Below, one piece after another: positions 33,382-42,249 of a DNA stretch of 64,000 bases. Origin of the DNA: Pseudarthrobacter sp. fls2-241-R2A-127 (lineage in GTDB: Bacteria; Actinomycetota; Actinomycetes; Actinomycetales; Micrococcaceae); the NCBI RefSeq assembly GCF_030209355.1, contig NZ_JARVSF010000019.1, positions 106,108 through 170,107 on the forward strand, given 5' to 3'. Position 1 is the first letter of the stretch, and each line of letters starts with the position of its first letter. A program made the translations under genes and the position numbers. Below the pieces are notes generated by a model that searched no databases, was not told the DNA's origin, and worked only from the letters and a program-made list of their open reading frames with translations.

Positions 33382-35037
33382 CTAGACGGGCACCCGGAAC
33401 GTAAATGTCGTCCCCTTGCCAAGCGTGCTGTCGACGTCGATGCTCCCGCCGTGGGCCTCCACGATCGCCTTGCTGATGGGCAGGCCAAGCCCCACCCCGG
33501 GAATGGCGGTGCGCCGGACGTTGCTGGTGCGGAAGAATTTGGCGAAGACCTCCGACGCATCTTCCGGGCTCATGCCCATACCCGTGTCCGACACCCGGCA
33601 GGCCAGGTGTCCGTCCTCCTGCGCGAGCGAGACCACTACCTCGCCGCCGTCGGGGGAGTACTTGATGGCGTTGGACACCAGGTTGTCCAGCACCTGGGAG
33701 ATCCGTGCGCTGTCCACGTGGGCCTCGAGCTGCGGCGGAGTTTCGGCTCGCAGTTCCACGCCGGCCGCGGCAGCCCGCGGCATCGCCGAGGACACACTGC
33801 TTTGCACCAGCTCAGCCACGTCCACGGTGTGGGGCGTGACGATCAGCTGGCCGTTCCGGCTGGACAGCAGGTCCGAGACAAGGGTCAGGAGCCGCTCGGA
33901 ATTGCGGTGGATGATCTCCAGCATCTCGCGCTGCGACTGGTCCGGTTCGTCGGCGAGCAGGATTTCGACGTACCCCAGGATGGACGTCAGCGGAGTGCGG
34001 AACTCGTGCGAGACGCTGGAGACGAAGTCGTCCTTGGCGGCGAGGGCGTTCACCAGGTCCGTGACGTCGCTGAAGACGATCACGGAGCCGGCGAAGCGGC
34101 CGTCGGCGTCCTTCATGGCGCGCGCCGTGGTCACGAGGGCACGTTGTTCGCTTCCTTCACCCAGCCACACCAGGTAGTCGGTGAAGGTTTCGCCCAGGAC
34201 GGCGCGGCGGACCGGACGGTCCTCCACCGGGATCAGGGTCTTCCGGTCCGGGCCGAAGACCAGGAGCTGGGACTCGTTGGGGTCCGCAATGTTCTTTGGC
34301 CGGGCCAGCTCGTGGTTGGCCCGCTGCTTCAGGTTCATCAGCACGTCGTGGCCGTCGGCGTCCACCGCCAGCACACCCAGGTGCACGGTATCCAGGACGG
34401 TGTTCAGCAGCGACTCCTGGCGCTTACTGGTGCGCAGGCTGGCCCGGAGCTGCTCATCTTTGTCCTCCAGCTGCTTCTGCTGGCGCATCATGCTCAGGGT
34501 CAGCACGCTCACGGATACGCCGATCCCCAGCATCATGACGGGCAGCAGGAGGGACCGGGCGAAGTCCTGCGGGGTGGAGTTGCCCTTCAGGAGCAGCGGC
34601 ACCCAGATGATGGCCAGCGGACCCAGGAAAGAGAACCACAGGGCCGCCTTGGGGTAGTACCCGGAAGCGCAGAGCCAGATGACCGGGAACACGGCCAGCA
34701 GGCTGATGCCGGTAAGGCTTTCCTGGCCGCCCTCGCGGCCTGCGCTGATGGAGATGAAGTCCAGCACCGGGATGGCCAGGAAACTGGTGTAGGGCAACCG
34801 GTCCCACGGGACGGTGTAGCAGAGCGCCATCAGGGCCAGCTGGGAGATGAGGAACGTAACGAACAGGGGATTGCCCATGGTGTCCGGGAAGAAAGCCCAC
34901 ACCAGGAAGGCCGTGAGGAGCGTGGTCACGAACAACGGCATCTGGCTCAGGGCCACCCGGTCCGTGAGCCGGTATTCATGGAAGGGCCGCTTGAAGAACC
35001 GCAGCCGGCCCGATGACCAGGCCGTGGGGTTGCTCAT
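33382..35037 (-). CDS. membrane sensor histidine kinase with PAS domain
   Basis: A 551-residue kinase. Six membrane helices (about 28-180) are followed by a coiled linker, a PAS-like domain (about 205-330) and a HisKA domain with phospho-acceptor His344 in SHEFRTPL. The ATPase domain has the N-box NLVSNAIKY (452-460), G1 DTGMG and G2 GVGLGL. The compact membrane sensor lacks a large periplasmic loop, suggesting sensing in the membrane. The ATG at 35037 is chosen because longer forms overlap the divergent regulator gene. It pairs with the response regulator transcribed from 35132, and an HPt-like protein lies beyond it. Confidence 0.9.
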   Translation of the reverse strand: MSNPTAWSSGRLRFFKRPFHEYRLTDRVALSQMPLFVTTLLTAFLVWAFFPDTMGNPLFVTFLISQLALMALCYTVPWDRLPYTSFLAIPVLDFISISAGREGGQESLTGISLLAVFPVIWLCASGYYPKAALWFSFLGPLAIIWVPLLLKGNSTPQDFARSLLLPVMMLGIGVSVSVLTLSMMRQQKQLEDKDEQLRASLRTSKRQESLLNTVLDTVHLGVLAVDADGHDVLMNLKQRANHELARPKNIADPNESQLLVFGPDRKTLIPVEDRPVRRAVLGETFTDYLVWLGEGSEQRALVTTARAMKDADGRFAGSVIVFSDVTDLVNALAAKDDFVSSVSHEFRTPLTSILGYVEILLADEPDQSQREMLEIIHRNSERLLTLVSDLLSSRNGQLIVTPHTVDVAELVQSSVSSAMPRAAAAGVELRAETPPQLEAHVDSARISQVLDNLVSNAIKYSPDGGEVVVSLAQEDGHLACRVSDTGMGMSPEDASEVFAKFFRTSNVRRTAIPGVGLGLPISKAIVEAHGGSIDVDSTLGKGTTFTFRVPV

Positions 35038-35131
35038 TGTTCGGTCGACGCAGATGTCGGGGTGTTCGAGACCATACCAGCAGGATATCCGCAGCCAGCT
35101 ATACTTCTGACGTTGGCACTGAGGGGGCTCT

Positions 35132-35896
35132 ATGAGTGAGGCACGTGTGGGTCTGGTCATCGAAGATGACCATGACATTCGGGAACTGGTTCGCACTGTG
35201 CTGACCCAGGCTGGATTTGACGTTACCGTCGCCAGTGGCGGCGCTGAGGGCGTCCTGATGGCCAAGAGCCTGAATCCTGACGTTATTACGCTGGATTTGG
35301 GCCTGCCGGACATTGACGGCTTTGAAGTTTCGCGGCAGATTCGGGAGTTTTCGGACGCCTATATCGTGATGCTGACGGCGCGTACCGAGGAACTGGATAC
35401 GTTGATCGGGCTCGAATCAGGTGCGGACGACTACCTCACCAAGCCGTTCCGGCCCCGGGAGCTTCGTGCCCGGGTCGCGGCCATGATGCGGCGCCCACGG
35501 TCCGTCCCCGAGCCCGGAGAGGTCCTGGAGGACCCGTCGGCAGACGGCGCCGCCCACCCGGAGCGCGGAAACTTCAGCCACAACGGCCTTGAGCTGAGTT
35601 ACGCATCCCGTACCGTGACCGTTGACGGCAGGGAAATGAACCTGACCCGCACCGAATTCGAGCTGCTGTACGCGCTCCTTGAGGCCGGCCGGACGGTGCG
35701 GACCAAGTCCGACCTTGTGCGCAGGCTCCGGGACGAGGATTACGACGTCGGAAGCTACATCAGCGAGGCTGACGAACGTTCGGTGGAAGTCCACATGGGA
35801 AACCTGCGCAAAAAGCTGGGCGACTCGCCGCAGCGGCCGCGGTGGCTGCAGACCGTCCGCGGCGTTGGCTACCGGCTGGCGCCCGGACAACACTGA
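35132..35896 (+). CDS. OmpR-family response regulator
   Basis: A 254-residue regulator. The receiver domain has the acidic pocket at residues 11-13, phospho-acceptor Asp55 in LDLGLPDIDG, Thr82 and Lys104 in YLTKPF. An unusually long acidic linker (about 118-140) leads to a winged-helix DNA-binding domain with LTRTEFELLYALLEAGRTV and a GDSPQRPRWLQTVRGVGYRL ending. The ATG has GAGGGGG upstream. It is divergent from the histidine kinase (94 bases between starts) and convergent with the HPt-like gene, whose 3' end overlaps it by 28 bases. Targets are unknown. Confidence 0.92.
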   Translation: MSEARVGLVIEDDHDIRELVRTVLTQAGFDVTVASGGAEGVLMAKSLNPDVITLDLGLPDIDGFEVSRQIREFSDAYIVMLTARTEELDTLIGLESGADDYLTKPFRPRELRARVAAMMRRPRSVPEPGEVLEDPSADGAAHPERGNFSHNGLELSYASRTVTVDGREMNLTRTEFELLYALLEAGRTVRTKSDLVRRLRDEDYDVGSYISEADERSVEVHMGNLRKKLGDSPQRPRWLQTVRGVGYRLAPGQH

Positions 35897-36279
35897 GCCT
35901 GCAACCGGTGGATGGTCTGCCTGCTGCACTGGGTGATGGGCCGCAGGAACGTCGCCGCCAGACGCGGTAACGCAACCGACATGTCGGCGTGCCGCGCGTC
36001 GGCCCGGATTTCGGCTTCGAGGTCCTGGGCCATTCCTGCCAGGCGTTCAGCGCCAACCATTTGGCTGGCGGTCTTCAGGCTGAGGACCGCGTCCATGGAT
36101 CCCTCCAGATCGCCGGTGGTCAGGGCGAGCCGCAGCTTGTCCAGCCGCTCCGGGAGGTAGTCGATGAAGTTCGCCACGAAGACCCGGCCGTAGCCCTCTT
36201 CCTCCTCGAGCTCTTCCCGCAGCCGGTCCAGGACCGATGGGTCCACCAGCGGTCTGGGTGCCTCATCTGACGTGCTCAT
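35869..36279 (-). CDS. HPt-domain-like protein lacking the phospho-acceptor histidine
   Basis: A 136-residue helical protein that resembles histidine phosphotransfer domains. The helix that normally carries AHxLK reads DAVLSLKTASQMVGAERLA, with Leu66 where the phosphorylated His should be (codon CTC; a His codon would be CAC). The surrounding K and VGA features remain. It could be a degenerate HPt that binds a receiver or kinase without phosphotransfer. The gene is convergent with the response regulator and overlaps it by 28 bases. The ATG at 36279 is preceded by AAAGGAG on the minus strand. Confidence 0.72.
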   Translation of the reverse strand: MSTSDEAPRPLVDPSVLDRLREELEEEEGYGRVFVANFIDYLPERLDKLRLALTTGDLEGSMDAVLSLKTASQMVGAERLAGMAQDLEAEIRADARHADMSVALPRLAATFLRPITQCSRQTIHRLQAQCCPGASR

Positions 36280-36402
36280 GACACTCCTTTCGGCTGAAAT
36301 TGCGGACTCTGGAACCAGGCGGTTAAGCGTGGGAACCGGTATTTGTTCAGGTTAGGTCTGTTCCCGTACCGCATCCGTGGTTGGAAAATTTATTGCGGGT
36401 TT

Positions 36403-36438
36403 CTTGATGAGATTGCGGTTTTTGGCCCTATCATCAAG
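36403..36438. promoter_or_regulatory. inverted repeat upstream of the GH26 gene
   Basis: CTTGATGA (36403-36410) and TCATCAAG (36431-36438) are perfectly complementary across 20 bases. The element lies about 65 bases upstream of the glycanase start in a relatively AT-rich stretch and may be an operator. Confidence 0.35.
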
Positions 36439-36501
36439 CCAGTGCTTTCCGCGCTACCACATCAGCGGCCTGGCCGCCTTCAAATCTGGGGATAGATTGC
36501 C

Positions 36502-37722
36502 GTGTTTCGTTCACTGAAGACCTTTGTCCTGGCTTTGTTGGTGGCCTCCGGATTGGCGTTGTCCGTGATCCAGCCGGCCAGCGCGGCCACCACGCCTCAA
36601 ATCACGCTCAACCCGACGTCCGGTCCGGCCGGATCCGCCGTCACTGTTGCCGGCAGCGGGTTCAGAACCTCCACCACGGGCACCGTGATTGTGGGTTCGG
36701 CGACCTTCTCCTTCCAGACCACCGCCACCGGGACCTTCAGCACCGGCATCACCATTCCTGCGGCGTCCACCGGAAGCATTACCGTCACCGCCAAGACGTC
36801 ATCCGTGAAGGCGTCGGCGATGTTCGTGGTTCAGGCGGCACCGGCCCCAGCCCCGACCGTCAGCAGCGCGGCCCTGCGCTTCGGTGTTGCCAATCCCGGG
36901 GGCCCTCTGGCCAGTACCGAACTGGATGAGGTCACCACCGTTGCCGGGGAGGTTCCTTCCATCCTGATGATCTACAAGGATTTCCTGCAATCGCCGCCGG
37001 TGGCCGAGATGGACGCCGCCCGCTCACGGGGTGCCACCCCGCTGGTCACGTGGGAACCCTGGGCATGGGGCGGTGGCGTGAACCAGCCTGCTTACGCTCT
37101 GGACCGGGTGGCTGCCGGCGACTTCGACAGCACCATCACCCAGTGGGGGCAGGCGATCGCTGCGTGGGGCAAACCCGTCATGTTGCGTTTCGCCCATGAA
37201 ATGAACGGCAACTGGTACCCCTGGGCGGAGGGCGTCAATGGGAACCAAGCAGGCGACTACGTGGCTGCCTGGCGGCACGTGCACGACGTCGTCGCCGCCA
37301 CGGGTGCCGTCAACGTCCAGTGGGTGTGGTCGCCCAACGTGCCCTACACGGGTTCCACGGCCCTGGCAGGGTTGTACCCGGGCCCCGGCTACGTCGACAT
37401 CGTGGCCTTGGACGGCTACAACTGGGGCACCTCCCAGACGTGGAGCAGCTGGGTCTCACCCGTGGACCTCTTTGCCCCGGGCATCTCCCAGCTGCGGGCA
37501 CTGGCCCCCGGTAAGCCGGTCCTGATTGCCGAGACAGCGGCCAGCGAACTGGGCGGTTCCAAGGCGACATGGAACACGGACCTGGTGTCCTACCTGGCCG
37601 CTCAGGCTGACGTCATGGGCTTTGTCTGGTTCGATATGCAGAAGGAAACCGACTGGCGCATCAACAGCAGTGCGTCGTCGGCCGCCGCGTTCAAGTCAGC
37701 GCTGTTGGCGCGGCGGAGCTAG
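36502..37722 (+). CDS. secreted glycoside hydrolase family 26-like endoglycanase with Ig-like domain
   Basis: A 406-residue secreted protein. The Sec signal peptide ends near residue 28 (PASA). Residues about 31-112 form an IPT/TIG-like beta domain with the GPAGSAVTVAGSGF motif. An Ala/Pro linker leads to a GH26-like TIM barrel (about 124-406). The acid/base is Glu233 in RFAHEMNGNWYPW and the nucleophile is Glu344 in LIAETAAS. GH26 enzymes cleave beta-mannans or related beta-glucans; the polysaccharide here, host-derived or self-made, is not defined. The GTG start at 36502 lacks a strong ribosome site. It is monocistronic. Confidence 0.82.
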   Translation: MFRSLKTFVLALLVASGLALSVIQPASAATTPQITLNPTSGPAGSAVTVAGSGFRTSTTGTVIVGSATFSFQTTATGTFSTGITIPAASTGSITVTAKTSSVKASAMFVVQAAPAPAPTVSSAALRFGVANPGGPLASTELDEVTTVAGEVPSILMIYKDFLQSPPVAEMDAARSRGATPLVTWEPWAWGGGVNQPAYALDRVAAGDFDSTITQWGQAIAAWGKPVMLRFAHEMNGNWYPWAEGVNGNQAGDYVAAWRHVHDVVAATGAVNVQWVWSPNVPYTGSTALAGLYPGPGYVDIVALDGYNWGTSQTWSSWVSPVDLFAPGISQLRALAPGKPVLIAETAASELGGSKATWNTDLVSYLAAQADVMGFVWFDMQKETDWRINSSASSAAAFKSALLARRS

Positions 37723-37848
37723 GGGACAGGAATACTTCTTCGATTCGTTGGGCGGGTTGCGGCCGGATCGCTGCAACCCGTCCATCGTGCCCTGGCTGGG
37801 TCAAGGACAATGGCGGAAAGATCTAAAGATTGGCTCAAGATTCCGTGG

Positions 37849-38307
37849 CTATGGGCTGGGGTCGAGGAAGCTGCGCAGGTGGGTTTCCAAGGCTGAGCGG
37901 TCCTTCATTTCGCATTCCCAGACGGTAAGCACCTTCCAGCCGGCGTTTTCCAGTTGGCGCAGTTGATCGGCATCGCGTTCACGGGTGCGGGTGCGTTTTG
38001 CCTCCCAGAAGTCCGCATTGGCCTTGGGCGCATGTTGACCCACCCGGCAGTCATGGAAATGCCAGAAGCAGCCGTGGACGAAGATCACTTTATGGCGTCC
38101 GGCGAAGACCAGGTCCGGGTTGCCCGGCAGCTTGGTGCCGCCGGATGTGCCGTGCAGGCGGTACCTGTAGCCCCTGGCGTGCAGGAGCCGGCGCACCAGC
38201 AACTCCGGTTTGGTGTCCTTGCCCCGGATCCTGGACATGTTCCAGCTGCGCCGCTCTGGGGAGAGCTTGTCCGCGGTGGGTTCGGCTGCGCTGGAGGTGC
38301 CCGGCAT
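37849..38307 (-). CDS. vsr: very short patch repair endonuclease Vsr-like
   Basis: A 152-residue Vsr-fold endonuclease. Conserved segments are NMSRIRGKDTKPELLVRRLL, GNPDLVFAGRHKVIFVHGC with the catalytic Asp65, and CFWHFHDC with His and Cys metal or structural residues. Vsr nicks 5' of T in T:G mismatches that arise by deamination of 5-methylcytosine. No cytosine methyltransferase gene is visible nearby. It is 20 bases downstream of a PNPOx-like gene on the same strand, though co-function is not obvious. It might also act as a homing-like or defence nuclease. Confidence 0.88.
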   Translation of the reverse strand: MPGTSSAAEPTADKLSPERRSWNMSRIRGKDTKPELLVRRLLHARGYRYRLHGTSGGTKLPGNPDLVFAGRHKVIFVHGCFWHFHDCRVGQHAPKANADFWEAKRTRTRERDADQLRQLENAGWKVLTVWECEMKDRSALETHLRSFLDPSP

Positions 38308-38326
38308 TCTTCCAGTCTAGGAGTGC

Positions 38327-38794
38327 CTAGATCTCCCGTTCAGGCTGTTCGCCGAACTCGAAGTGCCTGCCGCTGACCGAGGTGGGGGTGATTTCCACGT
38401 AGAAGTCCTTGAGCGTGGGAACCCAGGTCTTCAGGCCGAGCTCTTCAATGGCGGCCAGCTCGTCCGAGTTGCTCAGCACCCGCGCCGTGCCCCGCAGCAC
38501 CACGGACCAGGCTTCGGCGGACAGGATGCCGTCGGTCTCAAAAAGGACCCGGGCGTTGATGGTCAATTGCGCCAATTTGTTCCCGGGCGCCGTGCGGAGA
38601 TAGACTTTACGGTTCGACGTCACGTAATTCACCGGAAAAATGTCGGGTTCGCCCGCAACAGAGACCACCAGCCGGCCATGTTGCGTGGCCGCTAGAAGCC
38701 GCCAGGACTGCTCGTCGTCGAGTTCCAGGACGGGATTGCCGTCCGCATGTTCAAACATCATGCCGCCATTGTTCTCGTCCGGGTGGAAACGCAC
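38327..38794 (-). CDS. pyridoxamine 5'-phosphate oxidase-fold flavin/F420-type protein
   Basis: A split beta-barrel protein of up to 155 residues: ATQHGRLVVSVAGEPDIFPVNYV, NKLAQLTINARVLFETDG and AWSVVLRGTARVL. These are hallmarks of PNPOx-like flavin or F420 reductases common in actinobacteria. The substrate is unknown. The GTG at 38794 gives the longest form; ATGs at 38761 and 38758 are also plausible, and none has a strong ribosome site. It is followed by vsr. Confidence 0.8.
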   Translation of the reverse strand: MRFHPDENNGGMMFEHADGNPVLELDDEQSWRLLAATQHGRLVVSVAGEPDIFPVNYVTSNRKVYLRTAPGNKLAQLTINARVLFETDGILSAEAWSVVLRGTARVLSNSDELAAIEELGLKTWVPTLKDFYVEITPTSVSGRHFEFGEQPEREI

Positions 38795-38812
38795 CAGAGT
38801 CCGGAGTCCCCT

Positions 38813-39088
38813 TTACGAAGCATGGAGTCCGTGCCGGGAGCAGCTGGCCCACCAGCCCAGCGGGGAAACCTGGACCCTGAGCCTGCGGCCGCACGACGCG
38901 CAGAAGCGCGGCGGCTCCAATTGGAGAAGGTCCGCGCACCTGGCGTGATGGAACGACGGCGGTGCGTCGCCGCCGTCGTCCTTCTCCTGCTTGGGCGCGT
39001 CCCCGTGAAGGGAAAGGGGCTGCAGCGGAAGTCCGCAGAGCTCGCAGTACGGCGTCTCAGGCGGGGGCAGCAGGTCCTCGGTGTTCAT
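38813..39088 (-). CDS. bsaP: BsaP-like biotin synthase auxiliary protein
   Basis: A 91-residue cysteine-rich protein with YCELCGLPL near the N-terminus and FCASCGRRL...WWASCSRHG near the C-terminus, enough cysteines to bind a metal or Fe-S cluster. Its ATG overlaps the bioB stop by 4 bases, so the two are translationally coupled. In mycobacteria a small Cys-rich protein (BsaP) encoded next to bioB is reported to be needed for biotin synthase activity, probably by maintaining its cluster. The assignment rests on size, cysteine pattern and position. Confidence 0.75.
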   Translation of the reverse strand: MNTEDLLPPPETPYCELCGLPLQPLSLHGDAPKQEKDDGGDAPPSFHHARCADLLQLEPPRFCASCGRRLRVQVSPLGWWASCSRHGLHAS

Positions 39089-40104
39089 AAGGTTTCCTGC
39101 AATTCCTTGATGGGCATGTTCAGGTCCACCAGGAGGTTGAGGTCGGCGGTGGCCGGGCGGCCCAGGGTGGTCAGGTAGTTGCCGACGATGACGGCGTTGA
39201 TGCCGCCCAGCAGGCCGTCGCGGGTGCCGAGATCACCGAGTGTGAGTTCGCGCCCGCCGGCGTAGCGCAGCACGGTGGCGGGCATGGCGAGCCGGAACGC
39301 CGCAATCGCGCGCAGGGCGTCCTTCCCGTCCATGACCTGCTGTTCCTGCAGTGGTGTGCCCGGCCGGGGGTTGAGGAAGTTCAGCGGAACCTCGTGTGGT
39401 TCCAGCGCGGCCAGTTGCGCGGCGAGTTCGGCACGCTGCTCCACGGTTTCGCCCATGCCGATCAACGCCCCGCAGCACAGTTCCATGCCGGCGTCCTTGA
39501 CCATGGCGCAGGTTTCCAGCCGCTCCTCGTAGGTGTGGGTGGTGACCACCTGGGGGAAGAAGCTGCGGGCGGTTTCCAGGTTATGGTTGTACCGGTGGAC
39601 GCCCCAGCCGGCCAGCTGGTCCACCTGCCTCCGGGTCAGCATGCCCAGGGAGCAGGCGATATTGATGTCCACCTCCTGCTTGATGCGGTCGATGGCGAAC
39701 TTGACCTGGTTCATGAGTTTGATGTCGGGACCGCGGACGGCAGCCACGATGCAGAACTCCGTTGCGCCCGTGGCTGCGGTTTCCTTGGCGGCCTTGACCA
39801 GTTCCGCGATGTCCAGCCATACGCCGCGGACCGGGGAATCGAACAGCCCTGACTGGCTGCAGAAGTGGCAGTCCTCGGGGCAGCCGCCGGTTTTGATGGA
39901 GATGATGCCTTCCACTTCCACCTCCTCGCCGCAATGCCGCAGCCTGACCTGGTGGGCCAGTTCCAGGAGTGCCGGGAGTGCCTCGTCAGGAAGGCGGAGG
40001 ACGTCCAGCAGTTGTTCCCGGGCGAGGCCGGTGCCCTGCTCCAGGACCTGCCGCCTGGCCGTTTCCAGGATGGAGTGGTCCTGCAGGGGAGGGGAATTCG
40101 TCAT
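39085..40104 (-). CDS. bioB: biotin synthase BioB
   Basis: A 339-residue radical SAM enzyme that inserts sulfur into dethiobiotin to make biotin. The radical-SAM cluster motif is C75-x3-C79-x2-C82 in [14 protein letters not shown]. Other BioB hallmarks are [25 protein letters not shown] and [12 protein letters not shown]. The ATG at 40104 is preferred because GAAGGA lies upstream; an extended form would start inside the promoter region. It precedes bsaP. Other biotin genes are not in the window, so biotin synthesis is completed elsewhere or by uptake of dethiobiotin. Confidence 0.95.
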   Translation of the reverse strand: MTNSPPLQDHSILETARRQVLEQGTGLAREQLLDVLRLPDEALPALLELAHQVRLRHCGEEVEVEGIISIKTGGCPEDCHFCSQSGLFDSPVRGVWLDIAELVKAAKETAATGATEFCIVAAVRGPDIKLMNQVKFAIDRIKQEVDINIACSLGMLTRRQVDQLAGWGVHRYNHNLETARSFFPQVVTTHTYEERLETCAMVKDAGMELCCGALIGMGETVEQRAELAAQLAALEPHEVPLNFLNPRPGTPLQEQQVMDGKDALRAIAAFRLAMPATVLRYAGGRELTLGDLGTRDGLLGGINAVIVGNYLTTLGRPATADLNLLVDLNMPIKELQETL

Positions 40105-40165
40105 TGCCGTCCTTCGGCTCGCCGTCATGTCCTTTCCGACGCTAGTTCGATGCGCGGCAACGATT

Positions 40166-40208
40166 TTTGTTGACAGCCCACAAAACCGGAACACCGACTT
40201 TGTTGACA
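40166..40208. promoter_or_regulatory. two 10-base direct repeats in the bioB/NCS1 divergent region
   Basis: TTTGTTGACA occurs at 40166-40175 and 40199-40208, with a period of 33 bases or about three helical turns. Each contains a perfect TTGACA. They could be a regulator-binding pair or alternative -35 boxes. Confidence 0.45.
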
Positions 40209-40316
40209 CCTTCGGTCAATACTTAACGCCGTGGAAACAGTATTGTGACCGCCCTGTCGTTTGGGCTGGATAGCCTCGCTTCGAGACGTACCCCTCCCAT
40301 CGAAAGTGACAGGTAT

Positions 40317-42044
40317 ATGAGCCAGGACCTGGATACCCAGCAACTGCTGGAACCGGCGGCACCCACTGGGCCCGCCGTCGTCGGACATCCTCCGGCAACC
40401 ACGACGGCGGGCAACACTGCCGCCCTCAATGCCACCAAGGAAAGCCTGGAAGACTACACGCTGCGGTTCGCGCCGCGGTCCTACCGCAAGTGGAGCGCCG
40501 GGGTGGTGGCCACCAGCGCGCTGGGCGGTATCGCGTACCTTGCCGACTTCTCGATCGGCGCCAATATCGGTATTTCGTACGGCACCGTCAACGCCATCCT
40601 GGGGATTGTGGTGGCTGCAGTGGTCATCTTCGCCACCGGATTCCCGTTGGCGTACTACGCTGCCCGCTACAACGTCGACCTGGACCTGATCACCCGGGGC
40701 TCCGGTTTCGGGTACTACGGGTCCGTGGTCACCAACGTCATCTTTGCGACGTTCACCTTCATTTTCTTCGCGCTGGAAGGCTCCATCATGGCCCAGGGCC
40801 TGGAGCTGGGGCTCGGTATTCCGCAGTGGATGGGCTACGCGGCGTCCACGCTCATCATCATTCCGCTGGTGATTTACGGGATGAACACCCTTGCCAAGCT
40901 GCAGGTGTGGACCACCCCGCTCTGGCTGCTGCTGATGGTGGTGCCGGTGGGGTACCTGCTGGTCTCCCACCCGGAAAGCATCGACAGTTTCTTCGCCTAC
41001 ACGGGTGCAACCGGTGACGGCGGCCCCAACCTGGCGTCCGTCATGCTGGCGGCCGGGGTGTGCCTGTCCCTGATGGCGCAGATCGCGGAGCAGATCGACT
41101 ACCTCCGGTTCATGCCGCCGCGTACGGACGCCAACCGGGGCGCCTGGTGGCGGGCTGTCATCCTGGCCGGCCCGGGTTGGGTGATCTTCGGTGCCATCAA
41201 GCAGACCGTGGGCATGTTCATCGCCATCTATCTCATAGCGACGCTCGATCCCGCCGCCTCAGCCACCGCCAACGAGCCGGTTCACCAGTTCCTGGGCGTG
41301 TACCAGGAGATGATGCCGGCCTGGCTGGCCATGACCCTGGCGGTAGTGCTGGTGGTCATCTCCCAGATCAAGATCAACGTCACCAACGCCTACTCCGGCT
41401 CGCTGGCCTGGACCAACTCCTTCACCCGGATCTCCAAGACTTACCCGGGCCGGATGGTGTTCGTGGTGGTGAACCTCCTGATCGCCCTGGTGCTGATGGA
41501 AGCGAACATGTTCGATTTCCTGAACACCATCCTCGGGTGCTACGCCAACTGCGCCATGGCCTGGGTGGTCACGGTTGCGTCCGACATCGCCATCAACAAG
41601 TACCTGCTCAAGATCTCGCCCAAGGTGCCGGAGTTCCGCCGCGGCATGCTGTACGCCGTGAACCCGGTGGGATTCGTCTCCATGCTGGCCTCAGCCGGTG
41701 TTTCCATTGCAGTGTTTTTTGGTGCGTTTGGTACGGCCATCCAGCCGTACTCGCCCATCTTCGCGGTGGGCCTGGCGTTGATCCTTCCGCCGGTCCTGGC
41801 GACTCTGACCCGCGGACGGTATTACCTGCGGCGTACGGACGACGGGATCGACCTGCCCATGTTCGACGCCGACGGCAATCCCAGCGACGCCAAGCTCCTT
41901 TGCCACGTGACCGGGATGGAATTCGAGCGGCCGGACATGGTGCGCTCAGCACAGGACGCGCCCGACGGCGGCCCGCAGTACGTGTCGTCGCTCGCCTTGT
42001 CCACCGACAAGACAGGGGAATTGGTCCTGCCCGCCACGAAATAG
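40317..42044 (+). CDS. NCS1-family nucleobase:cation symporter
   Basis: A 575-residue, 12-helix permease of the purine/cytosine (NCS1) family. Characteristic segments include APRSYRKWSAGVVATSALGG in the first helix region, RGSGFGYYGSV, and QIKINVTNAYSGSLAWTN. A soluble C-terminal tail of about 90 residues follows. The substrate (cytosine, purine, allantoin or a vitamin) cannot be told from sequence. The ATG at 40317 is used; upstream in-frame starts lie in the promoter. It is divergent from bioB, and a strong terminator follows. Confidence 0.85.
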   Translation: MSQDLDTQQLLEPAAPTGPAVVGHPPATTTAGNTAALNATKESLEDYTLRFAPRSYRKWSAGVVATSALGGIAYLADFSIGANIGISYGTVNAILGIVVAAVVIFATGFPLAYYAARYNVDLDLITRGSGFGYYGSVVTNVIFATFTFIFFALEGSIMAQGLELGLGIPQWMGYAASTLIIIPLVIYGMNTLAKLQVWTTPLWLLLMVVPVGYLLVSHPESIDSFFAYTGATGDGGPNLASVMLAAGVCLSLMAQIAEQIDYLRFMPPRTDANRGAWWRAVILAGPGWVIFGAIKQTVGMFIAIYLIATLDPAASATANEPVHQFLGVYQEMMPAWLAMTLAVVLVVISQIKINVTNAYSGSLAWTNSFTRISKTYPGRMVFVVVNLLIALVLMEANMFDFLNTILGCYANCAMAWVVTVASDIAINKYLLKISPKVPEFRRGMLYAVNPVGFVSMLASAGVSIAVFFGAFGTAIQPYSPIFAVGLALILPPVLATLTRGRYYLRRTDDGIDLPMFDADGNPSDAKLLCHVTGMEFERPDMVRSAQDAPDGGPQYVSSLALSTDKTGELVLPATK

Positions 42045-42071
42045 CGAGACTTCTTTACCGAGATTCTCCAG

Positions 42072-42117
42072 AAGGAAGCCGGTGCCCTTGGGCGCCGGCT
42101 TCCTTTATGACTTTTTT
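42072..42117 (+). terminator. intrinsic terminator after NCS1 gene
   Basis: Fifteen-base arms (42072-42086 and 42091-42105) pair with one mismatch around CTTG. TATGACTTTTTT follows. Confidence 0.85.
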
Positions 42118-42249
42118 GCGGGGCGGGCCGGTGGTAAAACCGTTCGCGGTGGCCTGTGGATAAGTCTTAGCGCCACATTGTGACCTGGGCTACCCTTAAG
42201 TCACTGTTCGGAGCAAGCCGTCTTGAAACTACTGGGGGAATAGCGGCCC

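Noticed and set aside
35038..35313. N-terminally extended histidine kinase
   Set aside because: The extension overlaps the divergent response regulator and its promoter and has Ser/Arg-rich antisense-like composition.
42155..42163. Perfect DnaA box (TTATCCACA on the minus strand)
   Set aside because: Only one copy was noticed, with no AT-rich unwinding region or dnaA/dnaN genes, so a chance match is the better explanation.
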